From positions 31,255,539 to 31,319,538 of the forward strand of contig CM070636.1 in NCBI GenBank assembly GCA_036346255.1: 64,000 nt of DNA. The letters run 5' to 3'. The position numbers and the translations under genes are program-made. Positions 1 to 12,164 of the stretch are shown here, piece after piece. Positions within the stretch are counted from its first letter, which is position 1. Every line of letters starts with the position of its first letter. This stretch comes from Ampelocalamus luodianensis (lineage: Eukaryota > Streptophyta > Magnoliopsida > Poales > Poaceae). Below the pieces are notes generated by a model, which was given only the letters and a program-made list of their open reading frames with translations, made no database searches and was not told where the DNA came from.

Positions 1-3000
1 AATTCTTGTGAATGGAAATTGTTGTCAGCAAATTCTTAGCTTTCAAACTTGTGATCATCCTCTGAAATTATTTTTCCTATCATCTTGATCATCCTATCTA
101 CCTCTCTGAATTATTTCACAATTTTTAGATTTTATTTGCTATTTCAAATGGCCAAGTCAAACTAGTTTGAATTTCTGGTCAAACCCTAGGTCAGCAGCTT
201 GTGAATTTTCTGCAGAACATTGCAGTGCATAAAAAGTTCTGGAAAATTTATGCAATGCTGTTCTCTGTCTCTTGTAGCTACCATAAAAATTTCGGAAATT
301 TTGGAGCTCAGGAACTACCTCTAAAAATTCCCCAAACTCTCTCAGCTTTTTAAACTCGAAATCAGAAATCACTGTTTGTCGGGCTCGAACCCGAGCCCGA
401 CTCAAATCCGACCGCGCCACTTGACTCGGTCGCACCGCCTAGCTGCACCGCACGAGCCCGATGGCTATCAGCCGTCCGATGGAGATCGCACGGTCCACAT
501 CGCTTGTCTCGTCGACCTGTCCGAATGCATACATTGATCTCGGCCGTCCATCCTAGATCCAGCGGTCGACATTCTCTTGATCGAGTCAGACCAACTGTTC
601 ACGCCGCACTTGACTCTGGTTCGCGCCGCTTCGCTGCTGTCGCTGACAGGCGGGCCCCATTTGTCAGGTCGTCACCTACCTCTCGCTCGAGAGCTAAGTG
701 CCGGCGGCATCGCGCATGAGCGCCACCTCGCCTCGCTGTCCCGTCACCGCTTCCCGGTTTTTCTCGCGCGCAACCCCTCGACCGCATCGTCCGCTGATAG
801 ACCATGTCCTAAGCGGCATTAATCACCCACCATTCTTTTCACCGGCTTGTCAGCACCGTTCTTGAGCTCCTCGGTGCCGAAGGCGTCGCCGCTCGTTTTC
901 CTCCGCCCTCGTCCCTACTTAAGCTCACCCAAAGCTCCCTCTTCCTTCTTTAGACACCATTAAGCAAACCCCTATCACCCATTGCTCCTTCTGAGCTCAA
1001 ATCATAGTAGTGGTCGAGCTCTGGTGCACGACCGTGCCGCCACCGCCGTGTCAACACCACAACCAGTGAAGCTCATCTTCTCCTTTGCGCGTCATATCGT
1101 GTTCCAGATCCCTATCATGATTTCCCCTCAGCTAATTTTGAGTTTCACTCGCAGGGAGCCGTTGAATTTAGGTGTCCTTCTTCTTCGGCCGAAAGTTGGA
1201 TCTTCGTCCCCATCTCCGGTGAGTTGGTTCCTAGAGTAATTGCTCGCGCTAGCACCATCTAGTGCACTCACTCGAGCTATCTCCATCTCTCTTTTCCCCT
1301 ATTTTTGCTCAGGTTGCTCCCTCCTCGATGACCCCTTGATCGCCACCGCAGGTTCTCGTCGCTGGGCCATCTCCGGCAGCCACTTGAGCTCCGCGTCATC
1401 CCGGTGAGTTCCTGGTAACCCACTGATGCTCTTGCGCGCGCTAGTTTTCATCATATTCCTATATGGCGCCGTCGCCCCTTATCACCTCCACGGCTGGCCG
1501 CCGCGAGTTGTCGCCGCGCCACCACGGTGCCGTTCAAGCCACACCACTGCCACCCCTAGTTTCCATTCACTCTGGGTGACCCATTTTTGAGCTCACCTTC
1601 GCCGCGCCACCACTCCACCGCCGGCGATCACCACCGCTCCTGATCGGCCAGAGCCTCCCCTGTTCTTCCCAGAGCTCCCTGTTGCTGTTGTGGCTGACAG
1701 TGGGACCCACCTTCCTTAAGCTTTGTAGTTAGCTGCTAATCATGCTTATGATTGTTCTTTAGTTCACTCTCTTTGCATGATCAAATTTGGTATTGGAAGT
1801 TTGAAAGTATTTTAGTGTTGTTCTCTGTAATTGTCTCCTGTTGTCGTTTCTATTGTCAGTAACTAGATTCTAGTTTCATGCTTATGCTTGGATTCTTGTT
1901 AAGTGCTGGTTGGCTCCCTTTTCTTGTAGTGGTTAGCATGAAAACATTTAGTTAGTATCTTTAAGTTTCAAAGCTCTTGTTGTCATGATTGATCAAAGGG
2001 ATAGTTGGATGATCATGTTGTTGTCTCTGTACTTTTGATTTATCAGTGCAGTAAGATTTGGAGTAGTAGTATGCTGAATTGTGATAACCTTGCAATATAT
2101 TGGTGTGATACTTAGGTGTGTTAGTAGCTGAATTTTATTAAAGCCCAAACTTATTAGAATTTTGTTTAGCATCTCATAGTTGGATACTTGACTAGTTAGT
2201 GTTTTCAATAGCTTCTTGTAGGTTCTGTGATCTCAACTAATAACGGTTGTTTTAGAGTAGCTAGTTGTTTTTGATGTGTTAACTTGATGCTTAGTTAATA
2301 GATGTGCACACAATCACCATCAAAGTCTGTCGAAAGGTTAAAACATTTAAGAGGATTGATTTTGTGGCTAACTTGGTAAATAAGTGAGTGGGTAGATCAA
2401 TCACTTGAAAACATGTCTAATTTGACGCATCTCTGTAGCTGCTATTGTGTGATTTCCTTTTGTGATGGCCTAGCTTCTGTGTATGAATTTATGTTTGTTT
2501 TTGAATGTTGAGTTTTGCCGGTGTTATTCGTCTTATTCGCTGGTATTTGTTCAATCGTTAGGCTTCGACATTTGCGGTAACCCTGAGAGCGATCCTCTGC
2601 AACAGGTTGAGCATTTTGAGCAACAACGGCCACAAAGCGGTTTGATCATTTTATCCCAGATTTTAAAGTCTAATATTTTGTTTCAACTGTATGTATGCAT
2701 TGCTTATTTTGTGTTAAATTGGTTAGTTAAACCTCTAGATGCATAATCAGAGGTAAATATTTGTCCTCTACTACCGAGCCTAGGTTATTTGTCGTGATTA
2801 GAGTTATTGGATGAACTCGTCACTTAGTAGATCACGAGTTCGGTGCTTAGCCATGCTTAGCTACCGGTAGATTTGGGCGATCATCGACTTAGTCGATGAT
2901 CTTGATCACATAAAATTATTATCGTTCTTATATTCCACTTCGTGCTATGTTAATTGCAAAACAAAACCGAAAACAAAAATGATTTAGACGCGGCACAACG

Positions 3001-4221
3001 GTAAGATTGGTGTGATCTGTTGGGTGTGACCGAAAGGTGCCGGGTCAATTAAGGACCGAAAATCTTGTGAGTACACATTATCCGGGCATTTCGCGTGCTA
3101 ACCACACTAGAGGGTATGGGACCTCTCTTGACCTAGTACTTTGGCGTGTATTGGCTCGGGTCGCAGGAGGTCGCAGGAGGGATGGAGGTGGGAGCATGGT
3201 AGTTGTCCAAAAGCTTTATCCCGAGTGGGTAGTTGTCTTTTCGGCTTTACCATGTAAGCGTATGGATTTCTATCCATACGAGCTGCTCATAGTTAATACA
3301 CAATATTGGAAAAAGTCTCGTAGGACTTAGTCAGTGCGGCATACCTTCTAAGTGTGCTTTGGCTTAAAGGCGATGCAAGTGTGGATACAGATGGTACACC
3401 CTTGCAGGGTTAAAAACTATTCGAATAGCCTCGTCCTAGGTGATGGACACGCTTGGGTAAGCTTATCAAGAGTTAGACTACAACATTTAAAATTAAAACT
3501 TGATGGGTGGTACGAATCTGGGATTCGTACTATTGTTGTGGTGACTATTGGGATAGTCACTTTTAGGTTGTTTACCTTTACTCTTTTATTATTATCCTTA
3601 CAGTTATTTCAATCTTAAAAATGAATTGAAAACTTGCCTTTAAACTGTATTACCTTATTGCAAATGAAAATTGGCTTTATGCAAATGAAACATATAACCT
3701 CCACCAAACAAGCCTGCATGTAGCATATGAACAGTGCGCTAGTTCACACGTCAATCTTGCGGGTACAAAGACAATCTTTGTACTGTGTGCTTTGCTTAAT
3801 GTTTTTGTTGCAGAGGAAGAAGGTGAGCCCCAAGGGCCTCACTTACGTGAGTGTTTGCCGCTTCGTGGGCGACTAGACTTGGCGGTCCGGTCCGATGCCT
3901 TGTGGGTTGGAGGCACGCTGATTGGCTTTGTTTATAGCCATCTTATGGCACTTTTGCTTCCGCTGTCGTTCTGGTTTATTTGTGTATCTTTTGGCCGGTC
4001 GGCCATTGTCTGTAATAACTCTACTATTTGTTTATCTTCCGTTTGGTAGTGTGATGTTTGGACTCTATGTTTGGAATGGAGTTGATGTCTAATTTTGTAG
4101 CGAGGTGTGTATACTGCTTTCTGGGAAGTATACATATCTCGAGGCTCAGCTTATTTGATTTGTGATGCTAGGACCAGGCGGTTGGTTAGCATTGCAAGCC
4201 AAATAAATTGGGGTCCTCACA
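1..4221 (+). mobile_element. Long LTR, TGTAACATCCC family, 5' end cut by window
   Basis: The first bases match the LTR beginning at 48629 about 100 bases in, so nearly the whole LTR is present. The right end reads ...GGGGTCCTCACA at 4221, the mirror of the TGTGAGGACC end at 29485. The interior runs from an AT-rich 5' part through a CG-rich stretch (about 370-1700) to an AT-rich 3' part. No long coding frame is seen. It is the 3' LTR or a solo LTR of a Ty3-gypsy-like element; the internal region would lie left of the window. Bases 4222-4226 (gaaac) should be the target duplication. Orientation is well supported; the superfamily is inferred. Confidence 0.75.
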
Positions 4222-5984
4222 GAAACACATACGTTGCATCGGAGTCATTGTAAAGTCAGGGGTCAACTACCCATAGAGGGTAAAGCAACTTGAACAACTA
4301 CAATGCCCCTGGTGTGGACAACCTAGAAAGGATTCCACTCCCGTGCACCCAACACATAACACCATACTCATTTTACCACAACACACACATCCTTCTGCGA
4401 CTCGGAGTCAACACACACCAAAGTACTAAGTCAAGAGAGGTCTCATATCCCTCTAGTGTGGTTAACACGCAAAAGTACTTGGATCAATGGCGCAAGTAAT
4501 TCGGTCCTTGTTGACTCAGGCACCAACCAGTCACACCCAAAAGCACACCATCATACCATTGTGCCCAAGTCTAAAATATATTTTTTTTTCAGTTTTGGTT
4601 TTCTCAATTAACATAGCACAAGGTGCTGAATAAAAATTCATAATAAGTTTTTACGTGATCAAGGTTATCGACTAAGTCGACAACCGCCTAATTCTACCGG
4701 TAGCTAAGCATGACTAAGCAACATTGACTTATAAGCTACTAAGTGACAAGGGCTCATCCAACGAACCCTAAACCACAGCAAGATAATCCTAGGCTCAGTA
4801 GTAGAGAATAAACATTTACCTACAGAATATGCATCTAGAGGATCAACTAACCGACAATAGTTTAACAGCAAAATAGCAAATGCATACATTGACTTTGCAA
4901 ACAAGATATTAGACTTTGAAAATAATAGGGGCAATATGATCAAATGAAAGCTACATCTTCTTGCCTTGTTGGTAGCTCTCTTGCTGCAGAGGATCACTCT
5001 CGGGTTCAACAATTTCTTCGGAACCTATCGCAAGAGTGAGAAAATCCAATAAGAGCGATGAACACCGAAAACGACTCAAAATCCAAATCAACCAAAATCC
5101 ATGAAATTTACACAAAAGGTAGAGCAAGATTTTAAATGAATTTAGCAACAAGAATCATTCTATTTGGACTAAGCATGCAAAAGTTATGGCCTAAACAATT
5201 TCAATCTGCTAGAAATTCCAATTTAATAGTTCTTTGTTACTGTTTATTACATAAATTTCTAAAAGATTGGTGAACCTAAAAATTTTATGGTAGGCAGAGC
5301 ATGACATCCTAAGAACAGCAAAATCCGGTTTACCTCATTTGGAGTTAAAATGACTTTCTTATGATTTTTCTAAGTGATGAAAGTAGCACAAAATTAATTT
5401 CAGAGGCAAGGACTTAATTAAATTCTACTCTACACTAAAGCATATTGACAGAGGAACTAAAAAAAATTAGTTTGCTCAATTTGGAGTTATAGAGAATAAC
5501 TTATGTATTTTTCAAGTTTTAATGAATTTTTAATGCACAAATAAAACCTAAATAGAAAATAAATCTAGTAAAAAAAATTTCTGGAATAGAACCAACCTTA
5601 CAACCATTTTTAGATTAAAGCTTAGTTAAAATCAGAACTAACAAAATTTGAATCAACCGAAAAGGAGTTAAAATGAATTAATTATGCTATTTTGAAGATT
5701 AACACATTTTACAGTTCACAAATAAAGGATCTCCATATTTCTTTAATACTAACCCAAAGCGGAAAAACTTGGGCCGTAGAGATTGAATCCAACGACCCAA
5801 GCGCGCTGGAGAACAGCCGCACGAACGGCCCTAAGATCTCAGTGGTTGGATTTGATCCTACGATCCACAAAGATTTGGGAGGTTCGATGGTCCGAACGTT
5901 TCAAAAGATCTAAGCCGCAGATCCAAAATGGGCGGTCCACAGGGACAGGAACGTTAGAGCTCCTAACATGCTGAGGAGGCCTAG

Positions 5985-6530
5985 ACCGTTAGATCAAGAT
6001 CTGACGGTCCAGGCCTACCAAGGGAGGTCCTAACGGCTAAGATGTCACAGAGGGAGATCCTGACGGCTAAGATCTCACAGAGGGAGGTCCTAACGGTCAA
6101 GATCTAAACTGAGGGAGGTCCTGACGGCTAAGATCTCACAGAGGGAGGTCCTAACGGTCAGATCTAAACTGAGGAAGGTCCTGACGGCTAAGATCTTACA
6201 GAGGGAGGTCCTAACGGTCAGATCTACCCAAGGGAGGTCCTAAAAGTTAAGATCTACAAGAGGGGAGGTTCTGAACAGTTCAGATCTCCGAGGGGTGGTC
6301 CTGAACGGCTCAGATCTCCAATGGAAAGTCCTAAAGGTTAACTTTACCAAGGTCCACGGGGGTGGTCTTTTGCAAAAAGGACCCAGAGGGTGGTCTTAGG
6401 GGAGGTCTGAGAGGGTGGTCCTAGTAAAAGACCAGGGGGTGGTCTTGATAGCCCAGATCTGCACGGAGGAGGTCTGGGACAGCCAAGATCGACAAGAGGT
6501 GGTCATGAAGGTTGTCAAAGGGGTGGTCTA
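5985..6530. repeat. Degenerate tandem repeat inside LTR, about 30-bp unit
   Basis: The motif gagggaggtcctaacgg followed by a variant of ctaagatct recurs about ten times with drifting spacing, then fades into copies centred on gggtggtc. It lies in the part of the LTR that is CG-rich in sister copies. No reading frame follows the period. It looks like local minisatellite expansion in this LTR copy. Confidence 0.7.
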
Positions 6531-7664
6531 GCTTACGACAACAGAACTTCAGCACCACCCGATTTTGCTCGCGGGCTCGCCGCCGGTGACTCCGGCCATG
6601 GTGGCGCAAACCAAAGGTGGAAAAATGTTCGCAATAGTATTGCGCACACCCAGAGAGTACTCGACAAATGAGTCGGCCCAAAACGACGAGCGAGATGGGC
6701 GACGCAAACAAACACGACCAAAAACGAAAACAGCAAAGAGCTCTGCAGCAATTCAAGGTAGCGGGTGCCACAGCTACTAGGGGCTACCAAGAGACTACCT
6801 TAGCACTGGAGAGGAACAGAGGTGCACGGAGGAGCCCTAGCGGCGGCGACGGTCACGAGTTGAGGAAGATAACGTGAGGACGAAGTCCGAGCAAAATGAA
6901 AAGCACCGAATGGTGAGGACAGCTTCGCAAAGACCCAAAGGTGGTCCACGAGCAACCAATTGAAGGGAGGATGTCCTTACCGGAGTTGAGGATGAAAGCG
7001 AAGAAACGCGGCCAAAGGAGACCCAAAACCCAATTCAAGCGATTCCTGTGAAGGCAAGCCAAATTGAGTTAGGGGATAGGACCACGGTGATGAGAGGGAC
7101 TAGGCGATGCGAAAAGAAAGCAAGGGGACCACTGGAGAACTATTGGCGATGAGCTTGCTTCACAGCCAACAATGGCAAAAAAAGGGCTCACGGTGGTTTG
7201 AGCTCAATTAACAGAGAAGGAGCAAGGTGGAGCTACGGTGGAGACTAAAAGAGGTAGAGGTGGAGTTTGGAGACCTTAAATAGCTGGAGAGCAATGGGAA
7301 TGGCAAAGGCAAGCTCCACGGTGAACTTGGTCCAAGCCTCTGCCACGGGCGAGTTGAGTGCGATGGGAGCAGGTGGAAGGAAGACTTTAGGGCAAAGCTA
7401 CTGGAAAGTATTTAATGCACAGGACAAGGAGCCGTTGACAGGTGACGCACGACATTGACAAAGGCTCTCTCCCACGCCTTGTATTGTACCTCGCGCGTAG
7501 ACCAAGGTTGAAGATGACCAGGCCTTGAGGCCCACCACAATGAGAGAAAGCCAAAGTGCCCAGTGGACAAAGCGAGTGGGTGGAGTCAAGCCAACGAACA
7601 CGGACCCAAACTCATCAACGGTTGAATAGAAACGAATGGCTCAGATTACTTGGAAGTGGTCATA

Positions 7665-7880
7665 GACGGCTTAGATCTGTTGAGGGTGGTCCTGGGCGGT
7701 CCAGATCGCTTGAGAGTGCTCAAGAGGATCACAGAGGGTGGTCTTTTGCAAAACGACCAAGAGGTGGTCTTTGCAAAAAGACACGAGGTGGTCGTTACCA
7801 AGGGTGGTCTTGAGAGTGGTCTTTGCAAACAACCCAGGGTGGTCTTTGCAAAGACACAGAGGGTGGTCCAAACGAGGGGG
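7665..7880. repeat. Tandem repeat built on gggtggtctttgcaaa
   Basis: Seven or more imperfect copies of a unit with cores gggtggtc and tttgcaaa, spaced about 20-30 bases. Short open frames across it on both strands follow the repeat and are not genes. It has the same gggtggtc core as the end of the 5985-6530 block, so the two arrays probably share an origin. Confidence 0.7.
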
Positions 7881-8519
7881 AGGTTCGAGCGCTCCCGATG
7901 ATCTTAGCGGTATACAGGAGATCCAACGGCTGAAAGGAACGCGCCCAAGGACCGAGCCCGAGTGCGCTAAGAGGTTGGGTTCAACCGTGAGGCCCGAGTC
8001 TGACTTGAGCCCAACAGTGACTTAGACCAGGTTTAAAATTGAACTGAAACTTTGAGAAATTTTTAACTAGAGCTACACAACTCCAAAAATTCCAAACTTT
8101 TTACAGAAGGTGCCCAACTCCAGGATTGACCTTGTATAAAATTTTCAGAGGTTTTTATGCAAGACATTTTTCTCCAAAAATTTCTTAAGGTACTGATCTA
8201 GGGTTTGACCAACAGTCAAGCTGGTTTGACTAGCCTCTTAAAATATTCAAACAATTTCTAAAAATTGTGAAATTTTTTAGAGGAGTTACACAACATCCCT
8301 AGAACTAAGGAAAATTATTTCCAGAGGATGATCACAAGATTATATAGAAAAGTTTTTAAAGGGTCAAGACTTGGTTAAAAGAGGCTTGTGATTTTGAATT
8401 CCCATAATTGCTTTACAAGGATTTTCAGAACATTCATACAACAACAAGATGCAAGAAAAGTTTTAATTTCTACTCGTTTTCTTACATTTGAAACACAAGC
8501 CAAGAATTGGGATGTTACA

Positions 8520-8937
8520 GTTCCTCTCTGATTGCTTGGAAGACCAAGAAGCAGACTGTTATTTCTCGTTCGAGTGCTGAGGCTGAGTTGAGAGCCATGG
8601 TGTCATTGATAGCTGAGATCACCTGGCTTCGGTGGCTACTTGAGGATTTCGGTGTTTTAGTTTCTGCACCGACTCCTTTCTTATTAGACAGTACTGGTGC
8701 GATCAGCATTGCTCGAGATCTAGTGAAACAGCTAGCATTGCTCGAGATCTAGTGAAACAGCTCACCACGAACATTGGAGTAGATGCTTTGTACATGAGAT
8801 CGCAGGTACAAGACCAAGTTATTGCTCTTCAGTATGTACATTCGGAGTTTCAGTTATCAGATTTCTTCACCAAAGCACAAACTAGAGCTCAGCACAGTTT
8901 CTATCTCTCCAAACTCAGTGTTGTTGACCCACCATAA
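8520..8937 (+). pseudogene. Ty1-copia polyprotein C-terminus (RNase H), frameshifted
   Basis: Reverse-transcribing element RNase H degrades the RNA strand of the RNA:DNA hybrid during replication. Translation of 8525-8750 gives the copia signature AWKTKKQTVISRSSAEAEL, then ITWLRWLLEDFGV and LLDSTGAISIARD. The end continues in another frame from 8758: TTNIGVDALYMRSQVQDQV, then HSEFQLSDFFTKAQTR and a stop at 8935-8937. The frame change is caused by an exact 29-bp tandem duplication (8705-8733 and 8734-8762). Everything upstream (gag, protease, integrase, RT) is missing because the minus-strand LTR ends at 8519. Non-functional relic; superfamily assignment is secure from the RNase H motifs. Confidence 0.85.
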
Positions 8938-8948
8938 GTTTGAGATGG

Positions 8949-9060
8949 TGTTAGATATGTGTATAGCTAGCTTAGGGTGTTCTTTGCATATTAACATACC
9001 CTGTACATGCTATATTGACCTTTTGGCCTATTGGAATAGATCAATGTTCGAGTGATTATT
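8949..9060 (+). mobile_element. Start of the copia 3' LTR
   Basis: Eleven bases after the RNase H stop codon the sequence becomes TGTTAGATATGTGTATAGC, preceded by a purine-rich gagatgg, which fits an LTR 5' end. The far end could not be located; beyond about 9060 no recognisable LTR end or repeat partner is seen in the window. Confidence 0.45.
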
Positions 9061-9874
9061 TTAGAGCATGTATCTGGATGCTTGAAATCTGAAATTTGAG
9101 GAGTGCTAATGTGGAGGTTGTGCAAATAATTTGTTGGATGCTAACCTAGAGGGTTGTGGAGGTTCTTAAAACCCGGTTTTGGTGTATGTTGATAATTGTT
9201 CAGTTAGTAGTGAACGGTAATTTTGGAGACAGATATTTAGAAATTTGATGGACGAAAGTAGAGGACATGCGTTTCATTAATTGCGTCTCATATAGTCATA
9301 TTTTTCATGTCATTTATGGTCAACTTATCAATTATGTTTTGCACGATCCAGACAGCATGTTGAGGGGGATGGAGTAGTGAAAGATGGGGGTGCCTCTTTT
9401 TACAGACTAGTGGACCAAAGCAAGTCACAATTCTTTGAACATCTTGATTAGCCCTAAGCATGTATTCTTATAATGCATATTTTGCTTGATCGACACCCTT
9501 GATGAATAATTATAGTTACAATACATGCATGGAAACATCATTTGTTTCGAGTGCGGGAGCATGGGTACGATGGTGTGTACCGTGGCGGTGCGGACGAGGG
9601 AGCCACTTACGTCCTGTGGTGGTGCGGACGAGGGGCCGCGTGACGTTGTGTGGTTTGTCCGTCTCATGGTAGTGCTGTGGATAGCGTTATTTTTGCAATT
9701 ATGACTACAAAAGCGCTATTTTTTCTAATGCCGTTTTAAATAGTGTCATTTAAGGAAAAAATCTTGTTTCCATGTGGCAAATTCACTCGTGCTAACCATA
9801 GACCAATAATTGGTTGGCTAGGTTTGCTCTTTTGCGGCTGTTGCTCTCCTCAACATGGGGACGCAAAATTTTAC
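9061..9874. other. Intergenic or old LTR sequence, nothing coding
   Basis: AT-rich DNA without a supported gene. It may contain the decayed remainder of the copia LTR (for example the purine run gttgagggggatgg near 9360), but no matching end or target duplication was found. Confidence 0.4.
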
Positions 9875-9877
9875 TTA

Positions 9878-10160
9878 GAGCATGTACAATGGACTTATGT
9901 CAGTTGTCTATAGTTTTTGTCATGTATGATTTTTGTTGACGTTGATGAAAGAGAATGGAGAGAGAGATAGATGTTATCTACAATCTCAGAGTCATTGTAG
10001 CACTTTGAAACAAGAAAAAGCATTAAAAGATTGTGTGTTATCTAGAATCTTGTAGCCGACTGTATCACCACAACTATTGTATGAGCTGTCTTTAGTGTTG
10101 TCTACAGGTGACATAGAGAGTTACTATAAACAGCAACTGTCTGTACCATTGTATATGCGC
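9878..10160. mobile_element. MITE with GAGCATGTACAATGG termini, TTA duplication
   Basis: The left end GAGCATGTACAATGG at 9878 is mirrored by CCATTGTATATGCGC ending at 10160. Both sides carry TTA (9875-9877 and 10161-10163). The length (283 bp), lack of coding capacity and 3-bp TTA duplication fit a Tourist-like (PIF/Harbinger) MITE. The terminal sequence also resembles some hAT MITEs, so the superfamily is not certain. Confidence 0.6.
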
Positions 10161-10163
10161 TTA

Positions 10164-10775
10164 TGCGGTGTTTGGAACTGTGTTCTTTCAAACTTAAATC
10201 ATAGGGCAATTTGCACGAAAGAAAATAGTGCAAGTTAGTACAACGGTTGTTTCTACAATCATGTACTTTGGGCCGAGGCGTACTCAATTGAAGCGTTGAG
10301 AATGGTACCGATAGTTTTGGCTCAAGTACCTATGGGTCAAACAGTACTCTTTGTAACATTACATGTGAATGCTTTCAGTTGGAGCTTGATTGCAGTGGGT
10401 CTTACCCACATCACTAGGTGCCACTAGTATTCCTAATTAAAAGGTCGTTTCCCTTTGTTCAGCGTACATTCCTCCAATACTTGTTATGTTGTGGCCTATT
10501 GAGTACTCCTTTGTACTCTCACCCTTTTTGTTGTAATTCAGCTCTAGATGACTACAAACCTTTTGATCATATTGGCTGTCAGGAGCCCGACTATGAATTC
10601 GATGATGAGTGAAATCTGAAAATGTAATAGTTTAGCAAATCTTTTACTGAAATGAGAGCTAAAACTCGTGTATTTTGGGTACTTTTTACCTTGCAGATAT
10701 TTTAAACTCCTGTTGTATGGAGTTGGAAGCTCCATGTATCGAGCTCTCTTACAAACTTATTTAATACTCCGACCC
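10164..10775. other. Intergenic, no gene recognised
   Basis: AT-rich, with only short open frames of no recognisable family. The motif gagtactcctttgtactc near 10500 is a short palindrome. Nothing else is supported. Confidence 0.4.
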
Positions 10776-11795
10776 TGGATCCCTCCGCCGCCACCGGAAA
10801 CCTCGTCCTCGGCGACGAACACGACGTCTTCTTATCCCCTCGCGCTTCTCCCGGCCGCATCCCCACGACGAGCTCTGGACCTTGGTCGGCTGTCGCCACG
10901 GCCTCGACCTCTTCAGCTAGACGTGGCTCGAGGCCGTCGTGTGGGACCCTGTGACCGGTGGCCAGCACCGCGTGCCGTTTCCGCCGGGGTTCGACGGCAA
11001 CATAGACAGAGTCCACAGCATGTTAGGTTACGCCTCCGTTTACGGATCGGCGTCTGGTGTATGGTGGAATACCGTCTCAACAGCGATTACGGGCCTGTTT
11101 GGTTTCTCATTAAAATTTTGATAATGTTAAAGCCCAAGTAATACCAAAAACTGGGGAAAAAAATGGTTTTAAAATCGTAATGATACTAATTCACGGTCAA
11201 TGCCGAAATTGATGTGTTTGAATTGCAATCATGATAAAATTTGCTAAAATTATGAGTATGATATGTAACTTCCGTACGATATCTTTTTTTTTTCACCAAA
11301 ATATGCCAACAAGGGTCTTATTTGTTGAATAAATGATAAAAAAAATACAACAATTCAAACGATCACAAATCGAATATTCGATTTAGGAAATATAAACATT
11401 CCAAACTTATTAATCAATCTAACCATGCAATTAATGCAACATACTACATCCAACCAAAATATGTCATGTACCAAACTCAACTGCTCGAGGCCACGCCAAA
11501 AATTGGGCGAACGTTTTTAGCGCCCTCACGAAGCCAAAGAATTGGGGAAAAAACAACAGGCGTTACCAAAATTTCGAAGAAAACGCCAAATATTAGAATC
11601 AAACCAAACACTAGCCAATTTTTCAAAACAAAACCAAAATTTTAGTTTAGCTGGTTCTGATCTTGAACCAAACAGCCCCTACATCTCCAGTTTGTTCAGC
11701 GATCCTGCCTGGGAATTCACTTTGCTGGTTGGTTATTGGGGGTGGCCAGAGCCTAGCTATGATCAAAGATGCCGGCTGATGCGCTTCTTCCCATA
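10776..11795 (+). pseudogene. F-box/DUF295-like gene fragment, split by a MITE
   Basis: Grass genomes carry large families of F-box proteins with a degenerate beta-propeller-like C-terminal half, whose products recruit substrates to SCF ubiquitin ligases. Here the characteristic stretches appear in successive frames: ELWTLVGCRHGLDLF (10868-10915), then VVWDPVTGGQHRVPFPPGFD (10935-10997) and GVWWNTVSTAI up to 11090. After the MITE at 11091-11679 the match resumes with SPVCSAILPGNSLCWLVIGGG and QSLAMIKDAG (to about 11780). The N-terminal F-box and the C-terminal third are absent, and the frame changes near 10915. A non-functional fragment. Family identity comes from remembered motifs and was not searched. 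Confidence 0.6.
11091..11679. mobile_element. 589-bp MITE-like element inside the F-box pseudogene
   Basis: The left terminus GGGCCTGTTTGGTTTC is mirrored by GAACCAAACAGCCCC at the right. TAC flanks both ends (11088-11090 and 11680-11682), consistent with a 3-bp target duplication. The interior is AT-rich and non-coding. The termini resemble Tourist-like elements of grasses. Its removal reconnects two parts of the F-box pseudogene, which independently supports the boundaries. Confidence 0.65.
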
Positions 11796-11993
11796 GTTTT
11801 CAGTGTCAAAAAAATTATATATTTAATTTGCCCATGTATTTGGCTACATCATACGTGATGTGGCCCAGAGTGCTATTATCACCATTTTGCCTTGTGCTAC
11901 ACCAATCCAATCTGAAAGTACAAAGTCAAGTGATGTTGATCGGGTACATGAAGGCAAGCTGAAGCTAGGTGCAAGCCGAGCCAGAAGGAAGCG

Positions 11994-12160
11994 AGGTCCA
12001 CGACCAAATAGCAAGGTCTACGACCAGATCCGCAAGGTCTACGACCAGTTTTCCAAGGTCTACGACCAGATCACCGAGGTCTACGACCACTTCCACAAAG
12101 TCCACGACCACTTTAAGAAGCTGTACAACCAGTTGGCCCAGTTCTACGACCAGTACACAG
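11994..12160. repeat. Eight 21-bp tandem units, core tctacgaccag
   Basis: Units begin at 11994 (20 bp), then 12014, 12035, 12056, 12077, 12098, 12119 and 12140, each 21 bp. Because the period is a multiple of three, one plus-strand frame reads as a seven-residue repeat with the consensus KVYDQIx. The open frame that contains it (11860-12204) has no other protein-like feature. Confidence 0.8.
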
Positions 12161-12164
12161 CGGG

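Larger units (their letters stand above)
4222..8519 (-). mobile_element. Truncated long LTR, same family, opposite orientation
   Basis: Read on the minus strand it begins TGTAACATCCCAATTC at 8519 and resembles the solo LTR of 29485-34668, for example around 4420-4500 against 30525-30610. The terminal part matching roughly 29485-30440 is missing at 4222, exactly where the plus-strand LTR ends. The simplest reading is that the plus-strand element inserted into this one. The middle (about 5980-6530 and 7660-7880) holds G-rich repeats not seen in the other copies. Bases 8520-8524 (gttcc) would be the target duplication where it entered the copia element. Confidence 0.75.

Noticed and set aside
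157..1239. Several 60-97 residue frames in the first LTR
   Set aside because: Low-complexity CG-rich sequence, no conserved motif, overlapping on both strands.
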